From Massilimicrobiota sp. An134 (GTDB lineage: Bacteria; Bacillota_I; Bacilli_A; Erysipelotrichales; Coprobacillaceae): a stretch of DNA of 64,000 bases. The DNA lies in the NCBI RefSeq assembly GCF_002160815.1, contig NZ_NFLH01000002.1, positions 62,001 through 126,000 on the forward strand, given 5' to 3'. Positions 1-9,216 of the stretch are shown here, piece by piece (position 1 is the stretch's first letter; the number at the start of each line of letters is the position of its first letter). Position numbers and translations under genes: made by a program. The notes beneath the pieces are model-generated. The model was not told the DNA's origin. It searched no databases and was given only the letters and a program-made list of their open reading frames with translations.

Positions 1-1002
1 ATCGATTATTTTCCAGATGACTTTTTAATGATTGTTGATGAAAGTCATGTGATGTTACCACAGGTCAGAGGTATGTTTAATGGGGATCGCAGCCGTAAAG
101 AAACATTGGTTGAATATGGTTTCCGTTTACCAAGTGCCTTGGATAATCGACCATTGCGTTTTGAAGAGTTTGAAAAGATTATTAATCAGGTGATTTATGT
201 TTCGGCAACGCCAGGTGACTATGAATTAGAAAAAACACATGGTGAATATGCAGAACAGATTATTCGTCCAACAGGTTTGTTGGATCCTATTATTGATGTT
301 CGTCCAACAAAAAATCAGATTGATGATCTGATTGATGAAATTCATGAACGTATTGATAAAAAAGAGAGAGTTTTAATTACAACACTTACAAAACGTATGG
401 CTGAAGATCTTAGTGCTTATTTAAAAGAAGTAGGGTTAAAAGTCGCTTATTTACATTCAGATACAAAAACATTAGAACGTACTGAAATTTTAAGAGATTT
501 AAGACTTGGAAAATATGATGTACTGGTGGGAATTAACCTGTTAAGAGAAGGGTTGGATTTACCTGAAGTATCTCTAGTTTGTATTTTAGATGCGGATAAA
601 GAAGGGTTCTTAAGAAGTGAACGCTCATTAATTCAGACGATTGGACGTGCGGCCAGAAATGCGAATGGAAAAGTGATTATGTATGGTGATCATATAACAG
701 AATCTATGCAAAAAGCGATTGATGAAACAAATCGTCGTCGTGAAATTCAAGAAGCCTATAATAAAGAACATCATATTATTCCACAGACTATTCATAAAGA
801 AATTCATGATTTAATTCAAGGTAAAGAAACAATGGAAGAAGCTTCTTCATTATTACAAAAAGGTAAAAAAGCACCTCAAAAAGCAAAGAAGAAACTGATT
901 GCAGATCTAGAAAAAGAAATGAAAGAAGCTGCGAAAGTGCTTGATTTTGAAAGAGCTATGGAATTAAGAGATATTATTATGGAACTTAAAGGTGAAAAGT
1001 AA
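1..1002 (+). CDS. uvrB: UvrB, excinuclease ABC subunit B (3' part only)
   Basis: C-terminal part (333 residues visible) of UvrB, the damage-verifying helicase-fold subunit of UvrABC nucleotide excision repair. The frame is open from base 1 and reads IDYFPDD before the first visible Met at base 28, so the true start lies left of the window. Visible landmarks are the motif II region VDESH, SATPGD, the conserved [17 protein letters not shown] block, motif [11 protein letters not shown], and a C-terminal UVR domain ([10 protein letters not shown]) that contacts UvrC. The stop overlaps the next ATG by one base (TAATG), indicating translational coupling with the downstream gene. uvrA lies one gene further on the same strand. 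Identification is certain; only the N-terminal part is missing. Confidence 0.97.
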   Translation: MDYFPDDFLMIVDESHVMLPQVRGMFNGDRSRKETLVEYGFRLPSALDNRPLRFEEFEKIINQVIYVSATPGDYELEKTHGEYAEQIIRPTGLLDPIIDVRPTKNQIDDLIDEIHERIDKKERVLITTLTKRMAEDLSAYLKEVGLKVAYLHSDTKTLERTEILRDLRLGKYDVLVGINLLREGLDLPEVSLVCILDADKEGFLRSERSLIQTIGRAARNANGKVIMYGDHITESMQKAIDETNRRREIQEAYNKEHHIIPQTIHKEIHDLIQGKETMEEASSLLQKGKKAPQKAKKKLIADLEKEMKEAAKVLDFERAMELRDIIMELKGEK

Positions 1003-2345
1003 TGAAAATAGATGCTTTGGCTCAAGAGATTTTTGATGATATGATCGCTCATGGTGGAAAAGTTTATATTGTCGGTGGATCTGTTCGTGATGAAATCTTA
1101 GGACGTTATGATCAGCATGATGTAGATGTAGAAGTATATCATTTAAGTTATGAAAAACTGTGTGCTATTTTACAAAAATATGGTCATGTTCATACATTTG
1201 GAAAATCTTTTGCGATTGTTCAGTTAGAAGAGCTTCCTCATTATGACTTTGCCTTACCTCGACAAGAAACAAAAACTGGTCACAAGCATCAGGATTTTGA
1301 AGTGATGATTGATCCTGATTTACCATTAGAAAAAGCTGTTTTGAGGCGTGATCTGACAATGAATGCACTCATGTATGATTACTTAGAACAACGTGTCATT
1401 GATTTATGTGGTGGTTTATCAGATATTGATCAGCATATCATTCGTTGTGTGGATCCTGAACATTTCATGGAAGATCCTTTGCGTGTTTTAAGAGTGGCAC
1501 GTTTTGTCGCCCAATTTGAATTTCAAGTTGAAGAGAAGACTTTGAATCTATGTCGTTCTATGGCACAGTCACATATGCTGGATCATTTATCATATGAAAG
1601 AATTTATCAGGAGTATTGTCAAATCCTGATGGCACCACAACCATCATTAGGATTTATGTTTTTAAAAGATATAGGAGCTTTACCACCTTATTTACAGGCT
1701 CTGACAACAACGCATCAGCGTTTAGATTTTCATCCTGAAGATGATGTTTTCACGCACACGATGCTGGTTATAGATGTAGCCAGTCATGTGAAAAAGAAAA
1801 CCGATCATCCTTTATGGTTTATGTGGGCATGTTTACTTCATGATATAGGGAAACCTTTGGTAACAACCAAAGAAGGACATGCGCCTAAACATAATGAAGC
1901 AGGTGTGCAGGTGTTTCAAAATGTTCCAATCATCACATCTAAAAAAGAAAGACAATATATTTCCACAATGATTATGTATCATATGCATTTAATGAATATG
2001 TCACGTCATCATGCAAAGGATTTATCTTATTTAAGACTTTTAAAGAAGATTGATGGAAAAGTTTCTATGAATGATTTGATTTATATAAGCTGTTGTGATA
2101 AGTTAGGAAGGGGAAAAGTAGCTCAGGAACAATATGATGAGTTTTGGTTATATATTCAAGATAAGCAAAAACGTTTAGGTGTTCAAGCGCCATTGCCACT
2201 GATTCGTGGTGATGATTTATTAGCAAATGGTTTGACTTCAACACATTTATTTAAGCAGATGTTAGATGAAGCCTATGATTTGCAGTTGCAAGGTTTGAGT
2301 AAGGAAAAGATATTAAGGAGTTTGAGGAAGTATGAACAAAGATAA
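1002..2345 (+). CDS. CCA tRNA nucleotidyltransferase / poly(A) polymerase family with HD domain
   Basis: 447-residue nucleotidyltransferase of the CCA-adding enzyme/poly(A) polymerase class, which adds or repairs the 3' CCA of tRNA. Residues 25-30 are GGSVRD, followed by the metal-binding acidic pair in DVDVE (about 40-44) and the RRDLTMNALMYD block near 115-126, all diagnostic of class II tRNA nucleotidyltransferases. A C-terminal HD phosphohydrolase domain carries LLHDIGKP near residues 278-285. The start overlaps the uvrB stop by one base and the end overlaps uvrA by 14 bases, so it belongs to the uvr operon. The tRNA genes in this window already encode CCA, so repair is the likely role. 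Assignment between CCA-adding and poly(A)-adding activity cannot be settled from sequence alone. Confidence 0.9.
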   Translation: MKIDALAQEIFDDMIAHGGKVYIVGGSVRDEILGRYDQHDVDVEVYHLSYEKLCAILQKYGHVHTFGKSFAIVQLEELPHYDFALPRQETKTGHKHQDFEVMIDPDLPLEKAVLRRDLTMNALMYDYLEQRVIDLCGGLSDIDQHIIRCVDPEHFMEDPLRVLRVARFVAQFEFQVEEKTLNLCRSMAQSHMLDHLSYERIYQEYCQILMAPQPSLGFMFLKDIGALPPYLQALTTTHQRLDFHPEDDVFTHTMLVIDVASHVKKKTDHPLWFMWACLLHDIGKPLVTTKEGHAPKHNEAGVQVFQNVPIITSKKERQYISTMIMYHMHLMNMSRHHAKDLSYLRLLKKIDGKVSMNDLIYISCCDKLGRGKVAQEQYDEFWLYIQDKQKRLGVQAPLPLIRGDDLLANGLTSTHLFKQMLDEAYDLQLQGLSKEKILRSLRKYEQR

Positions 2346-5157
2346 AATTATTATCAAAGGCGCAAGAGTTAATAATTTAAAAAATATAAATGTAGAAATT
2401 CCTCGAGATCAGCTTGTCATTATGACAGGATTATCTGGGAGTGGAAAAACATCACTGGCATTTGATACGATTTATGCGGAAGGACAAAGACGCTATGTTG
2501 AATCATTAAGTGCTTATGCCAGACAATTTCTAGGTGGTGTGGAAAAGCCTGATGTGGATAGTATTGATGGTTTATCACCGGCGATTGCGATTGATCAAAA
2601 GACAACATCAAATAATCCTCGATCAACAGTGGGAACAGTGACTGAAATTTTTGATTATTTAAGATTGTTGTATGCCAGAGTTGGACATGCCTATTGTCCA
2701 ACCCATCATGTGTTGATTGAATCACAGACAATTAAACAAATGGTTGATACAATTGATCAATATGAAGATGGAACAAAATTACAGGTTCTAGCAAGAATGT
2801 GTCGTAATCAAAAAGGAACACATAAGGATTTATTTGAACAATTAGCGAAAGATGGTTTTTTACGTGTCAAAGTGGATGGTGAAATGCGTCTTTTAGATGA
2901 AGATATTGTTTTGGATAAAAATAAAAAACATAATATTGATGTTGTAGTGGATAGAATTATTAAAAAGGAAGGATATCGCTCACGTTTAGCGGATTCTTTG
3001 GAAACAGGATTAAAATTAACTGGTGGGGAAGTTATTGTTGAAAACTTGAATGAAAAAACAGAAAAGCTTTTTTCTCAACATTTAGCTTGTCCATATTGTG
3101 GATTTAGTGTTCCTAAATTAGAACCACGTTTATTTTCTTTTAATAACCCATTGGGTGCCTGTCCAGATTGTAAAGGGATTGGTGTGAAAAATGAAGTTGA
3201 TAATGATTTATTGATTCCTGACTGGTCATTAAGTATTAATCAGGGAGGAATTCGTTATTTCAAAACATCAGTAGGAACTGATCGTATTGAATGGCAGAGA
3301 TTTCTTGTTTTATGTCGAGAATATCATATTGACTTAGATAAACCGCTTAAAGATTTTAGTAAGAAAGAATTAGATATTATTTTATATGGTTCTGATAAAC
3401 CTATTACATATACATTACAGTCAAGTTCAGGAAATGTTTCTCAAACGACAAAACCAATCGAAGGTGTGAAAACACTGATTCAAAGACGTTATGAAGAAAC
3501 AACTTCTTCATGGTCAAAAGAATGGTATGCTTCATTTATGGCTGAACATACATGTCCAACATGTCAGGGAAAAAGATTGAATGAACAAGTTTTAAGTGTA
3601 CAGGTGGGTGGATTAAATATCAGTGAATTTACTGATATGTCTATTGAAAAAGCACTTGATTTTGTACAGAATTTAAAACTGAATGAAACAGAAACAAATA
3701 TTGCACGTTTGATTATTAAGGAAATTAAAGATCGTTTAACATTCTTAAATGATGTAGGATTAGGTTATCTGACATTATCAAGACGTGCTGGTGGTTTATC
3801 TGGAGGAGAAGCACAACGTATCCGTTTAGCGACACAAATTGGTTCACGTTTAACAGGGGTTCTTTATGTATTAGATGAACCATCTATTGGTTTACATCAA
3901 CGTGATAATGAAAAATTAATTAAAACGTTATGTAATATGCGTGATTTAGGCAATAGTGTGATTGTTGTAGAACATGATGAAGATACAATGCGTGCTTCTG
4001 ATTATATTATTGATATTGGGCCAGGTGCCGGGGTTCATGGTGGTCAGGTTGTCGCAGCAGGAACACCTGAAGAAGTCATGAAGAATCCCCATTCTATCAC
4101 TGGAAAATATCTTTCAGGAGAATATAAGATTCCAGTTCCATCAAAGCGACGCAAAGGGAATGGACTATATATTGAAGTAAAAGGTGCTAAGGAAAATAAC
4201 TTAAAAAATATTAATGTTAAATTTCCACTTGGAAAATTCATCTGTGTAACGGGTGTATCAGGAAGTGGAAAATCAACATTGGTGAATGAAATTTTATGTA
4301 AAGCCATGCGTGCAAAACTTTATCATTCTAAAGAAAAACCAGGAAAACATAAAGAAATTCTTGGTTTAGAAAATGTAGATAAAGTCATTGAAGTCTCACA
4401 AGATCCGATTGGACGTACACCACGTTCTAATCCTGTGACTTATACAGGTGTCTTTGATGATATTCGTGAATTGTTTGCGAAAACACCTGAAGCAAAAATG
4501 CGTGGATATGATAAAGGACGTTTTTCATTTAATGTCAAGGGTGGACGTTGTGAAGCGTGTCAAGGTGATGGTGTCAAACGTATCAGTATGCATTTTTTAC
4601 CTGATGTTTATGTACCTTGTGAAGAATGTGGTGGTAAACGCTACAATGAAGAAACATTACAGGTGACTTATAAAGATAAGACTATCTATGATGTCTTAGA
4701 GATGACCATTGAAGATTCTTTAACTTTCTTTGATAATTTACCACGTATTCGTTCTAAGCTTCAAACGATTTATGATGTAGGACTTGGTTATATAAAACTT
4801 GGTCAAAGCGCCACAACATTATCTGGTGGAGAAGCGCAGCGTGTGAAGCTTGCCAGTGAATTACAAAAGAAAGCAACAGGAAAAACAGTATATATTTTAG
4901 ATGAACCAACAACTGGTTTACATAGTCATGATGTAGCACGTCTGATTGAAGTTTTAAATCGTATTGTTGAACAGGGTGATACTGTGATTGTGATTGAACA
5001 TAATCTTGATGTGATTAAAGTTGCTGATCACATTATTGATTTAGGATTGGAAGGTGGCGACAATGGTGGTACAATTGTAGTATCAGGAACGCCAGAAAAA
5101 GTCGCAGCATGTCAAAAAAGTCATACAGGACGTTTCTTGAAAATGGTCTTAGAGTAG
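2332..5157 (+). CDS. uvrA: UvrA, excinuclease ABC subunit A
   Basis: Full-length 941-residue UvrA, the damage-sensing ATPase that loads UvrB. It has the normal family architecture: two ABC ATPase modules with Walker A sites GLSGSGKTS (near residue 33) and GVSGSGKST (near 640), two ABC signatures (LSGGEAQRIRLA and LSGGEAQRVKLA), two Walker B/D-loop segments (LDEPSIGLH and LDEPTTGLH), and zinc-binding CxxC pairs (CPYC...CPDC and CEAC...CEEC). The ribosome site lies inside the end of the preceding gene (GGAGTTTGAGGAAGT before ATG). A short gap with AGGAGG leads to hprK. Everything expected of the family is present. Confidence 0.98.
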   Translation: MNKDKIIIKGARVNNLKNINVEIPRDQLVIMTGLSGSGKTSLAFDTIYAEGQRRYVESLSAYARQFLGGVEKPDVDSIDGLSPAIAIDQKTTSNNPRSTVGTVTEIFDYLRLLYARVGHAYCPTHHVLIESQTIKQMVDTIDQYEDGTKLQVLARMCRNQKGTHKDLFEQLAKDGFLRVKVDGEMRLLDEDIVLDKNKKHNIDVVVDRIIKKEGYRSRLADSLETGLKLTGGEVIVENLNEKTEKLFSQHLACPYCGFSVPKLEPRLFSFNNPLGACPDCKGIGVKNEVDNDLLIPDWSLSINQGGIRYFKTSVGTDRIEWQRFLVLCREYHIDLDKPLKDFSKKELDIILYGSDKPITYTLQSSSGNVSQTTKPIEGVKTLIQRRYEETTSSWSKEWYASFMAEHTCPTCQGKRLNEQVLSVQVGGLNISEFTDMSIEKALDFVQNLKLNETETNIARLIIKEIKDRLTFLNDVGLGYLTLSRRAGGLSGGEAQRIRLATQIGSRLTGVLYVLDEPSIGLHQRDNEKLIKTLCNMRDLGNSVIVVEHDEDTMRASDYIIDIGPGAGVHGGQVVAAGTPEEVMKNPHSITGKYLSGEYKIPVPSKRRKGNGLYIEVKGAKENNLKNINVKFPLGKFICVTGVSGSGKSTLVNEILCKAMRAKLYHSKEKPGKHKEILGLENVDKVIEVSQDPIGRTPRSNPVTYTGVFDDIRELFAKTPEAKMRGYDKGRFSFNVKGGRCEACQGDGVKRISMHFLPDVYVPCEECGGKRYNEETLQVTYKDKTIYDVLEMTIEDSLTFFDNLPRIRSKLQTIYDVGLGYIKLGQSATTLSGGEAQRVKLASELQKKATGKTVYILDEPTTGLHSHDVARLIEVLNRIVEQGDTVIVIEHNLDVIKVADHIIDLGLEGGDNGGTIVVSGTPEKVAACQKSHTGRFLKMVLE

Positions 5158-5167
5158 GAGGAAATAC

Positions 5168-6103
5168 ATGGGAAAGTCAGTGAAAATCAAAGATTTATTG
5201 AAACCAGCTTTATTTCATCAGATATCAGGTGATGAATCAGCTTTGGAAAGAGAAGTCTTTGTGCCAGAAATGAATCGACCAGGATTTGAATTGGCAGGAT
5301 TTTTTAAACATACAGATTTTAGAAGAATTATATTATTTGGAGAAAAAGAAATTTCTTTCGTTAAAGAAATGAGCAAAGAATCACAACTTGCATGTTTTTC
5401 TAAATTAGCCAATGATGAAACACCTTGTATTATTATTGCGAAAGGATATTCATGTCCAGAAATTTTGAAAAATATTGCAATCAAGAGAAATTTTCCAATT
5501 TTTGAAACAACACAGGCAACAGGTCGTGTTTCTATAGATTTAACTGGAACACTTGATGAAGCTTTAGCAGCAGAAACATTGATGCATGGAGTCTTTTTAA
5601 ATATTTATGGTAAAGGTGTTGTGATTCGTGGTGATAGTGGTATTGGAAAATCAGAGATTGCTTTAGAGTTAATTAAACGTGGGCATTTTTTGATTGCTGA
5701 TGATGCTATTGAACTTTATCATATTGGTCAGGGAATTGTGGGTCGTGCTCCTGAAGTTTTACGCAATTTATTAGAAATCAGAGGTATTGGGGTTATTGAT
5801 GTTTCTAAGATGTTTGGGGTCGCCTCAGTATTACCAAAAGATCATGTTGATTTAATTATTCAGTTGGAACGCTGGCTTCCATCGCGTGAATATACAAGAA
5901 TTGGTATGGAAGAAGATGACGTTATGGAAGAAATCTTGGGTATCCAAATTCCTAAGATTGTCGTGCCTGTGACTGGTGGAAGAAGTATGTCTGCTATTAT
6001 AGAAGCAGCTGTGATGAATATGCAACTTAAAGATTCTGGATTTGATTCAAGCAAGGAATTTGTCAATCGTATTCTTGACAATATTAAGAGTAAATCATCA
6101 TGA
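5168..6103 (+). CDS. hprK: HPr kinase/phosphorylase
   Basis: 311-residue bifunctional HPr(Ser) kinase/phosphorylase, the sensor enzyme of carbon catabolite repression in Gram-positive bacteria; it phosphorylates Ser-46 of the phosphotransferase protein HPr and reverses this with phosphate. His at about residue 140 (LMHGVF), the P-loop GDSGIGKS at about 155-162, acidic residues in IADDA near 177-181 and the family signature LEIRGIGVIDV near 202-212 are all present. Length is typical. An AGGAGG site stands 5 bases upstream of the start. The stop overlaps the lgt start as ATGA, the usual hprK-lgt pairing in Bacillota. Confidence 0.97.
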   Translation: MGKSVKIKDLLKPALFHQISGDESALEREVFVPEMNRPGFELAGFFKHTDFRRIILFGEKEISFVKEMSKESQLACFSKLANDETPCIIIAKGYSCPEILKNIAIKRNFPIFETTQATGRVSIDLTGTLDEALAAETLMHGVFLNIYGKGVVIRGDSGIGKSEIALELIKRGHFLIADDAIELYHIGQGIVGRAPEVLRNLLEIRGIGVIDVSKMFGVASVLPKDHVDLIIQLERWLPSREYTRIGMEEDDVMEEILGIQIPKIVVPVTGGRSMSAIIEAAVMNMQLKDSGFDSSKEFVNRILDNIKSKSS

Positions 6104-6909
6104 CATTCTTTGAAGATTTTTCAACTTTTGTCACTATTGGACCAATCCATATTCAGTGGTATGCGGTTTGTATTCTCACAGGTGCATGTATTGCATATTT
6201 TTTAGGGCAATACCGTTTTAAACAATTAGGGTATTCTAAAGATATTTTATCCGATTATTTCTTTGCAGTCTTATTGATTGGAATTGTCGGTGCTAGAATC
6301 TGGTATGTTATTTTTACCTTTGATGAAATGTATGCTTCTCAACCATTAGAGATTTTTGCTATTTGGCATGGCGGTTTAGCTATTCAAGGTGGAATCTTTG
6401 CAGGACTGATTTATAGTTATTATTTCTTTAAAAAGCATGATATTCCATTTTTACTGGCTGGTGATGCCATTATGCCTGGCGTATTGATTGCCCAGGCGTT
6501 TGGAAGATGGGGAAACTTTTTCAATCATGAAGCATATGGAGGAGAAGTTAGCTTATCATTTTTGCAGTCTTTGCATCTTCCACAATTTATTATTGATAAT
6601 ATGTATATGAATGGGGCATATCATCATCCTACATTTTTATATGAATCAATGGGAAATATAATGGCTTTCTTGCTTATTGTGTTTGTGATTAGAAGATTTC
6701 AAAAACACCAGGGTGTTCAATTCTTTAGTTATTTCCTATTCTATGGTTTAGTGCGTTTCCCAGTTGAAGGATTACGTACAGATAGTCTTATGTTTGGACC
6801 AATTCGTATGGCTCAATTGATTTCAATTGCTTTTATTATAGCTGGTCTTATTGGAATCATTTATGTTCATTTAAAAGGAAAAGAAGTCCATTACATTGAT
6901 ATGAGTTAA
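6100..6909 (+). CDS. lgt: Prolipoprotein diacylglyceryl transferase
   Basis: 269-residue polytopic membrane enzyme that transfers diacylglycerol from phosphatidylglycerol to the lipobox cysteine of prolipoproteins, the first step of lipoprotein maturation. It has about seven hydrophobic segments, the conserved WHGGLAIQGG block and the signature AFGRWGNFFNHEAYGG containing the essential Arg-x-Gly-Asn element. Two lipoproteins with clear lipoboxes in this window (8386 and 34701) would be substrates. It is translationally coupled to hprK (ATGA) and followed directly by a terminator hairpin that ends the uvr-hprK-lgt operon. Confidence 0.97.
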   Translation: MTFFEDFSTFVTIGPIHIQWYAVCILTGACIAYFLGQYRFKQLGYSKDILSDYFFAVLLIGIVGARIWYVIFTFDEMYASQPLEIFAIWHGGLAIQGGIFAGLIYSYYFFKKHDIPFLLAGDAIMPGVLIAQAFGRWGNFFNHEAYGGEVSLSFLQSLHLPQFIIDNMYMNGAYHHPTFLYESMGNIMAFLLIVFVIRRFQKHQGVQFFSYFLFYGLVRFPVEGLRTDSLMFGPIRMAQLISIAFIIAGLIGIIYVHLKGKEVHYIDMS

Positions 6910-6935
6910 ATGTGGTATATAGCCACATTTTTTTC
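6908..6935 (+). terminator. Rho-independent terminator after lgt
   Basis: AAATGTGG and CCACATTT form an 8-bp stem with a short AT loop, followed by a run of T. It overlaps the last bases of lgt and closes the operon. Confidence 0.85.
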
Positions 6936-6973
6936 TTATGTGTTTTGTTCATGAATATTTCATATAAGGAGCG

Positions 6974-6979
6974 TATAAT
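6974..6979 (+). promoter_or_regulatory. -10 box upstream of the RelA/SpoT-type gene
   Basis: Perfect TATAAT 20 bases before the ATG at 6999, following the lgt terminator. I see no good -35 at standard spacing, so promoter strength is uncertain. Confidence 0.5.
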
Positions 6980-6998
6980 GAAAATATGAGGTGATTTT

Positions 6999-8060
6999 AT
7001 GCATAACTCTGCAAAGAAAATTATTAAACAATATCATGATAATCAGGACATTTATCGTTCTTTGAAACATGATATTGAAGATATTTTTACACGTATTATT
7101 GATACCCATCATTTTCGTATTTCTAATATGGCGATTAGGATTAAAAGCGAAGGCGCATTAATGAAAAAAATCACATATAAGAATAAATATACGGACATTC
7201 ATCAAATTACAGATGTTGTAGCTTGTCGTATTATTACTTTATTTGAAAATGATGTTGATCGTATTTATGATTGTGTAAAAGAAAATTTTGATATTGTAGA
7301 ATATAATGATAAAAGAAAGAAAAATTATGATGATCGTATTGATTTTGGTTATAATTCTTTGCATCTGTTAATTAAATTTAATGATGAAAGATGTCAATTG
7401 ATTGAGTATTCTGCGTATAAAGATATTATTTTTGAATTACAGATTCGTACGACATTACAACATTCATGGGCAGAAATAGAACATGGGCTAGGATACAAAT
7501 CACAGTATGAAATTCCTAAGGATATTCGTAGACGATTAACACGTCTTTCAGCATCATTAGAATTGTTAGATGAAGAATTTGTACAGATTGCAAGGGAAGT
7601 CGATGAATATAATAAGGGTATTGTGCATATTGAAAAAGTTTTAAAAACAGATATCAATGCCAATTCATTGGCACAATATGTCAATACATCACCACGCATT
7701 AATAATATTTTAGAAAAATTGCATACAGAATTTCAATTTCAGTTTGAAAGAGATTCAGAACTGATTTCACAATCTCGACTGGTTCAAAGATTCCATTATA
7801 TGGGGTATACGTATATTAATGAATTGGATGATTTTGTAGAAAATCATATGAAAGAGATTGAATGGATTTCACGTGAACGTATTGAAAACAATAAAGAAAA
7901 TCAAAAGATTAATATTTATAATGTTTTGGTTTGGATTTCACTTGTTATGTTAGCAAATGAAGGATCAGCAGATCCAGAAGATATCTTTACCAAAGAAAGT
8001 ATTGAACGATTACAGACGTTAAAAGGAATTATTGAAGGAAAACAGACGACTGTATCTTAA
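6999..8060 (+). CDS. Standalone RelA/SpoT-domain (p)ppGpp synthetase
   Basis: 353-residue protein with one RelA/SpoT nucleotidyltransferase domain in roughly residues 20-190 and no HD hydrolase, TGS or ACT domain. Residues expected for synthesis of the alarmone (p)ppGpp are present: the Asp of ITDVVACRII (about D72), GYNSLH (117-122), ELQIRT (146-151) with the catalytic Glu, and HSWAEIEH (155-162). The C-terminal 150 residues are charged, probably helical, and unassigned. Typical small alarmone synthetases are about 210-260 residues, so this is a longer type. It is monocistronic, with its own -10 box and a GAGGTGATT ribosome site. Whether it is a housekeeping synthetase, a stress-specific one or a toxin-like member is not decidable here. 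Confidence 0.88.
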   Translation: MHNSAKKIIKQYHDNQDIYRSLKHDIEDIFTRIIDTHHFRISNMAIRIKSEGALMKKITYKNKYTDIHQITDVVACRIITLFENDVDRIYDCVKENFDIVEYNDKRKKNYDDRIDFGYNSLHLLIKFNDERCQLIEYSAYKDIIFELQIRTTLQHSWAEIEHGLGYKSQYEIPKDIRRRLTRLSASLELLDEEFVQIAREVDEYNKGIVHIEKVLKTDINANSLAQYVNTSPRINNILEKLHTEFQFQFERDSELISQSRLVQRFHYMGYTYINELDDFVENHMKEIEWISRERIENNKENQKINIYNVLVWISLVMLANEGSADPEDIFTKESIERLQTLKGIIEGKQTTVS

Positions 8061-8108
8061 AAAAATCAGCAGGAATTCATATTTTTTTGTGAAAAAATGT
8101 GAAAAAAG

Positions 8109-8137
8109 TTGACAAGACATGAAAAAGAGTATAGCAT
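8109..8137 (+). promoter_or_regulatory. Promoter of the lysine-riboswitch leader
   Basis: Perfect -35 TTGACA at 8109-8114 and a -10-like TATAGCAT at about 8130-8137. It sits about 25 bases before the first conserved riboswitch nucleotides, the expected geometry. Confidence 0.7.
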
Positions 8138-8154
8138 AAAGAACGTAAAATAAA

Positions 8155-8315
8155 AGAATTAGAGGCAGCAGTGTATCAGAGTACCATTTGGAGTTGGCAA
8201 ACGAAGAAGAATGGGAAAGGTAATCATTGCCGAAAGATAGATATTGGCAAATCTCTATCTTGGGGTTATGGGAAATACTCATAACACTCCTTCATGAAAA
8301 TGAAGAGGCGCTATT
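8155..8315 (+). promoter_or_regulatory. Lysine riboswitch (L-box) aptamer
   Basis: The leader between the promoter and the ABC-transporter gene carries the conserved L-box elements in order: AGAGGCAGC (8161), CAGAGTA (8177), TTTGGAG (8188), GGGAAAGG (8213), GCCGAAAGATAGA (8229), CTATCTTGGGGTTATGGG (8256), and the 3' part with a small hairpin (CTTCATGAAAATGAAG) followed by AGGCGC. This matches the five-helix lysine aptamer family that binds L-lysine in cis. Bases 8310-8317 (GCTATTAA) can pair perfectly with 8337-8344 (TTAATAGC). That antiterminator is mutually exclusive with the terminator at 8330-8358. Lysine binding should therefore favour termination. I compared this with the family by eye only, not with a covariance model. 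Confidence 0.88.
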
Positions 8316-8329
8316 AATATGGTCATTAA

Positions 8330-8358
8330 AGTCGTGTTAATAGCACGGCTTTTATTTT
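8330..8358 (+). terminator. Riboswitch-controlled terminator
   Basis: AGTCGTG (8330-8336) pairs with GCACGGCT (8343-8350) across a 6-base loop and is followed by TTTTATTTTAT. The loop and the start of the 3' arm are also half of the alternative antiterminator helix with 8310-8317. Confidence 0.85.
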
Positions 8359-8385
8359 ATGTGTATATAGAAAGAGAGGGTTTAT

Positions 8386-9213
8386 ATGAAAAAATTAGGA
8401 AAAGTTTTAGTGGCAATGGCAATGGCAATGACTTTATTTGGATGTGGCGGTGGTGAACAGGCATCAGCCAATAAAGATCAGTTTGTTGTGGGAATGGAAT
8501 GTTCTTATGCACCATTTAACTGGCAGACAAGTCAGGAAAGTGATACAACAGTATCATTAGGTAATGCTGGATATGCTGATGGATATGATGTACAGATTGC
8601 CAAAAGAATTGCGGATGATTTAGGAAAAGAACTTGTGATTAAGAAAATATCATGGGATGGATTAACAGTGGCTTTGGAATCTGGTGAAATTGATGCCATT
8701 ATTGCTGGAATGACAGCGAATGAAACAAGAGAAGAAGGTATTGATTTTACAACACCATATTACGATAGCGAAGGTATGATTATGATTGTACGTAAAGATG
8801 GTGAAGAAGCGAAGTTTACAGATATTCAACAATTCAGTGGTAAAAATGTTGTTGGGCAAAAAGGAACAAACTATGATGATGTCATTGATCAGATCAAAGG
8901 TGTTCATCATGCTACAGCAAAAGCCACTTATCCTGAAATGGTTGTTGCTTTACAACAGGGAGATGTTGATGGAATCACTGCAGAAATGGCTGTTGCTGAA
9001 GGTGTTGTTGCAGCCAATAAAGATTTAACAATTGTACATTTTGATGAAGGAAAAGGTTTTGAATGTGATACAACAGTATCTATTGGTTTAAAAGAAGGAA
9101 CAAGAGATAGTGAATTCTTTAAACAGGTACAGGCATCTTTAGATAAGATTACGGTAGATGAAAGAAAGCAACTAATGACTGAAGCTGTTGATAGACAGCC
9201 AGCAGGAGAATAA
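8386..9213 (+). CDS. Amino-acid ABC transporter substrate-binding lipoprotein (probable lysine)
   Basis: 275-residue extracellular receptor of a polar amino-acid ABC importer. The N-terminus is a lipoprotein signal peptide, with a hydrophobic stretch ending in the lipobox LFGC and lipid attachment at Cys20. The remainder is a family 3 (SBP_bac_3) periplasmic-binding fold: VGMECSYAPFNW, GYDVQIAKRIADDLGK, GEIDAIIAGMTANETREE and the conserved DFTTPYYDSEG. It is the first gene behind a lysine riboswitch, so lysine is the likely ligand; the ligand is inferred from regulation, not from binding residues. A permease gene follows after three bases and an ATPase after that. Confidence 0.93.
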   Translation: MKKLGKVLVAMAMAMTLFGCGGGEQASANKDQFVVGMECSYAPFNWQTSQESDTTVSLGNAGYADGYDVQIAKRIADDLGKELVIKKISWDGLTVALESGEIDAIIAGMTANETREEGIDFTTPYYDSEGMIMIVRKDGEEAKFTDIQQFSGKNVVGQKGTNYDDVIDQIKGVHHATAKATYPEMVVALQQGDVDGITAEMAVAEGVVAANKDLTIVHFDEGKGFECDTTVSIGLKEGTRDSEFFKQVQASLDKITVDERKQLMTEAVDRQPAGE

Positions 9214-9216
9214 TTT

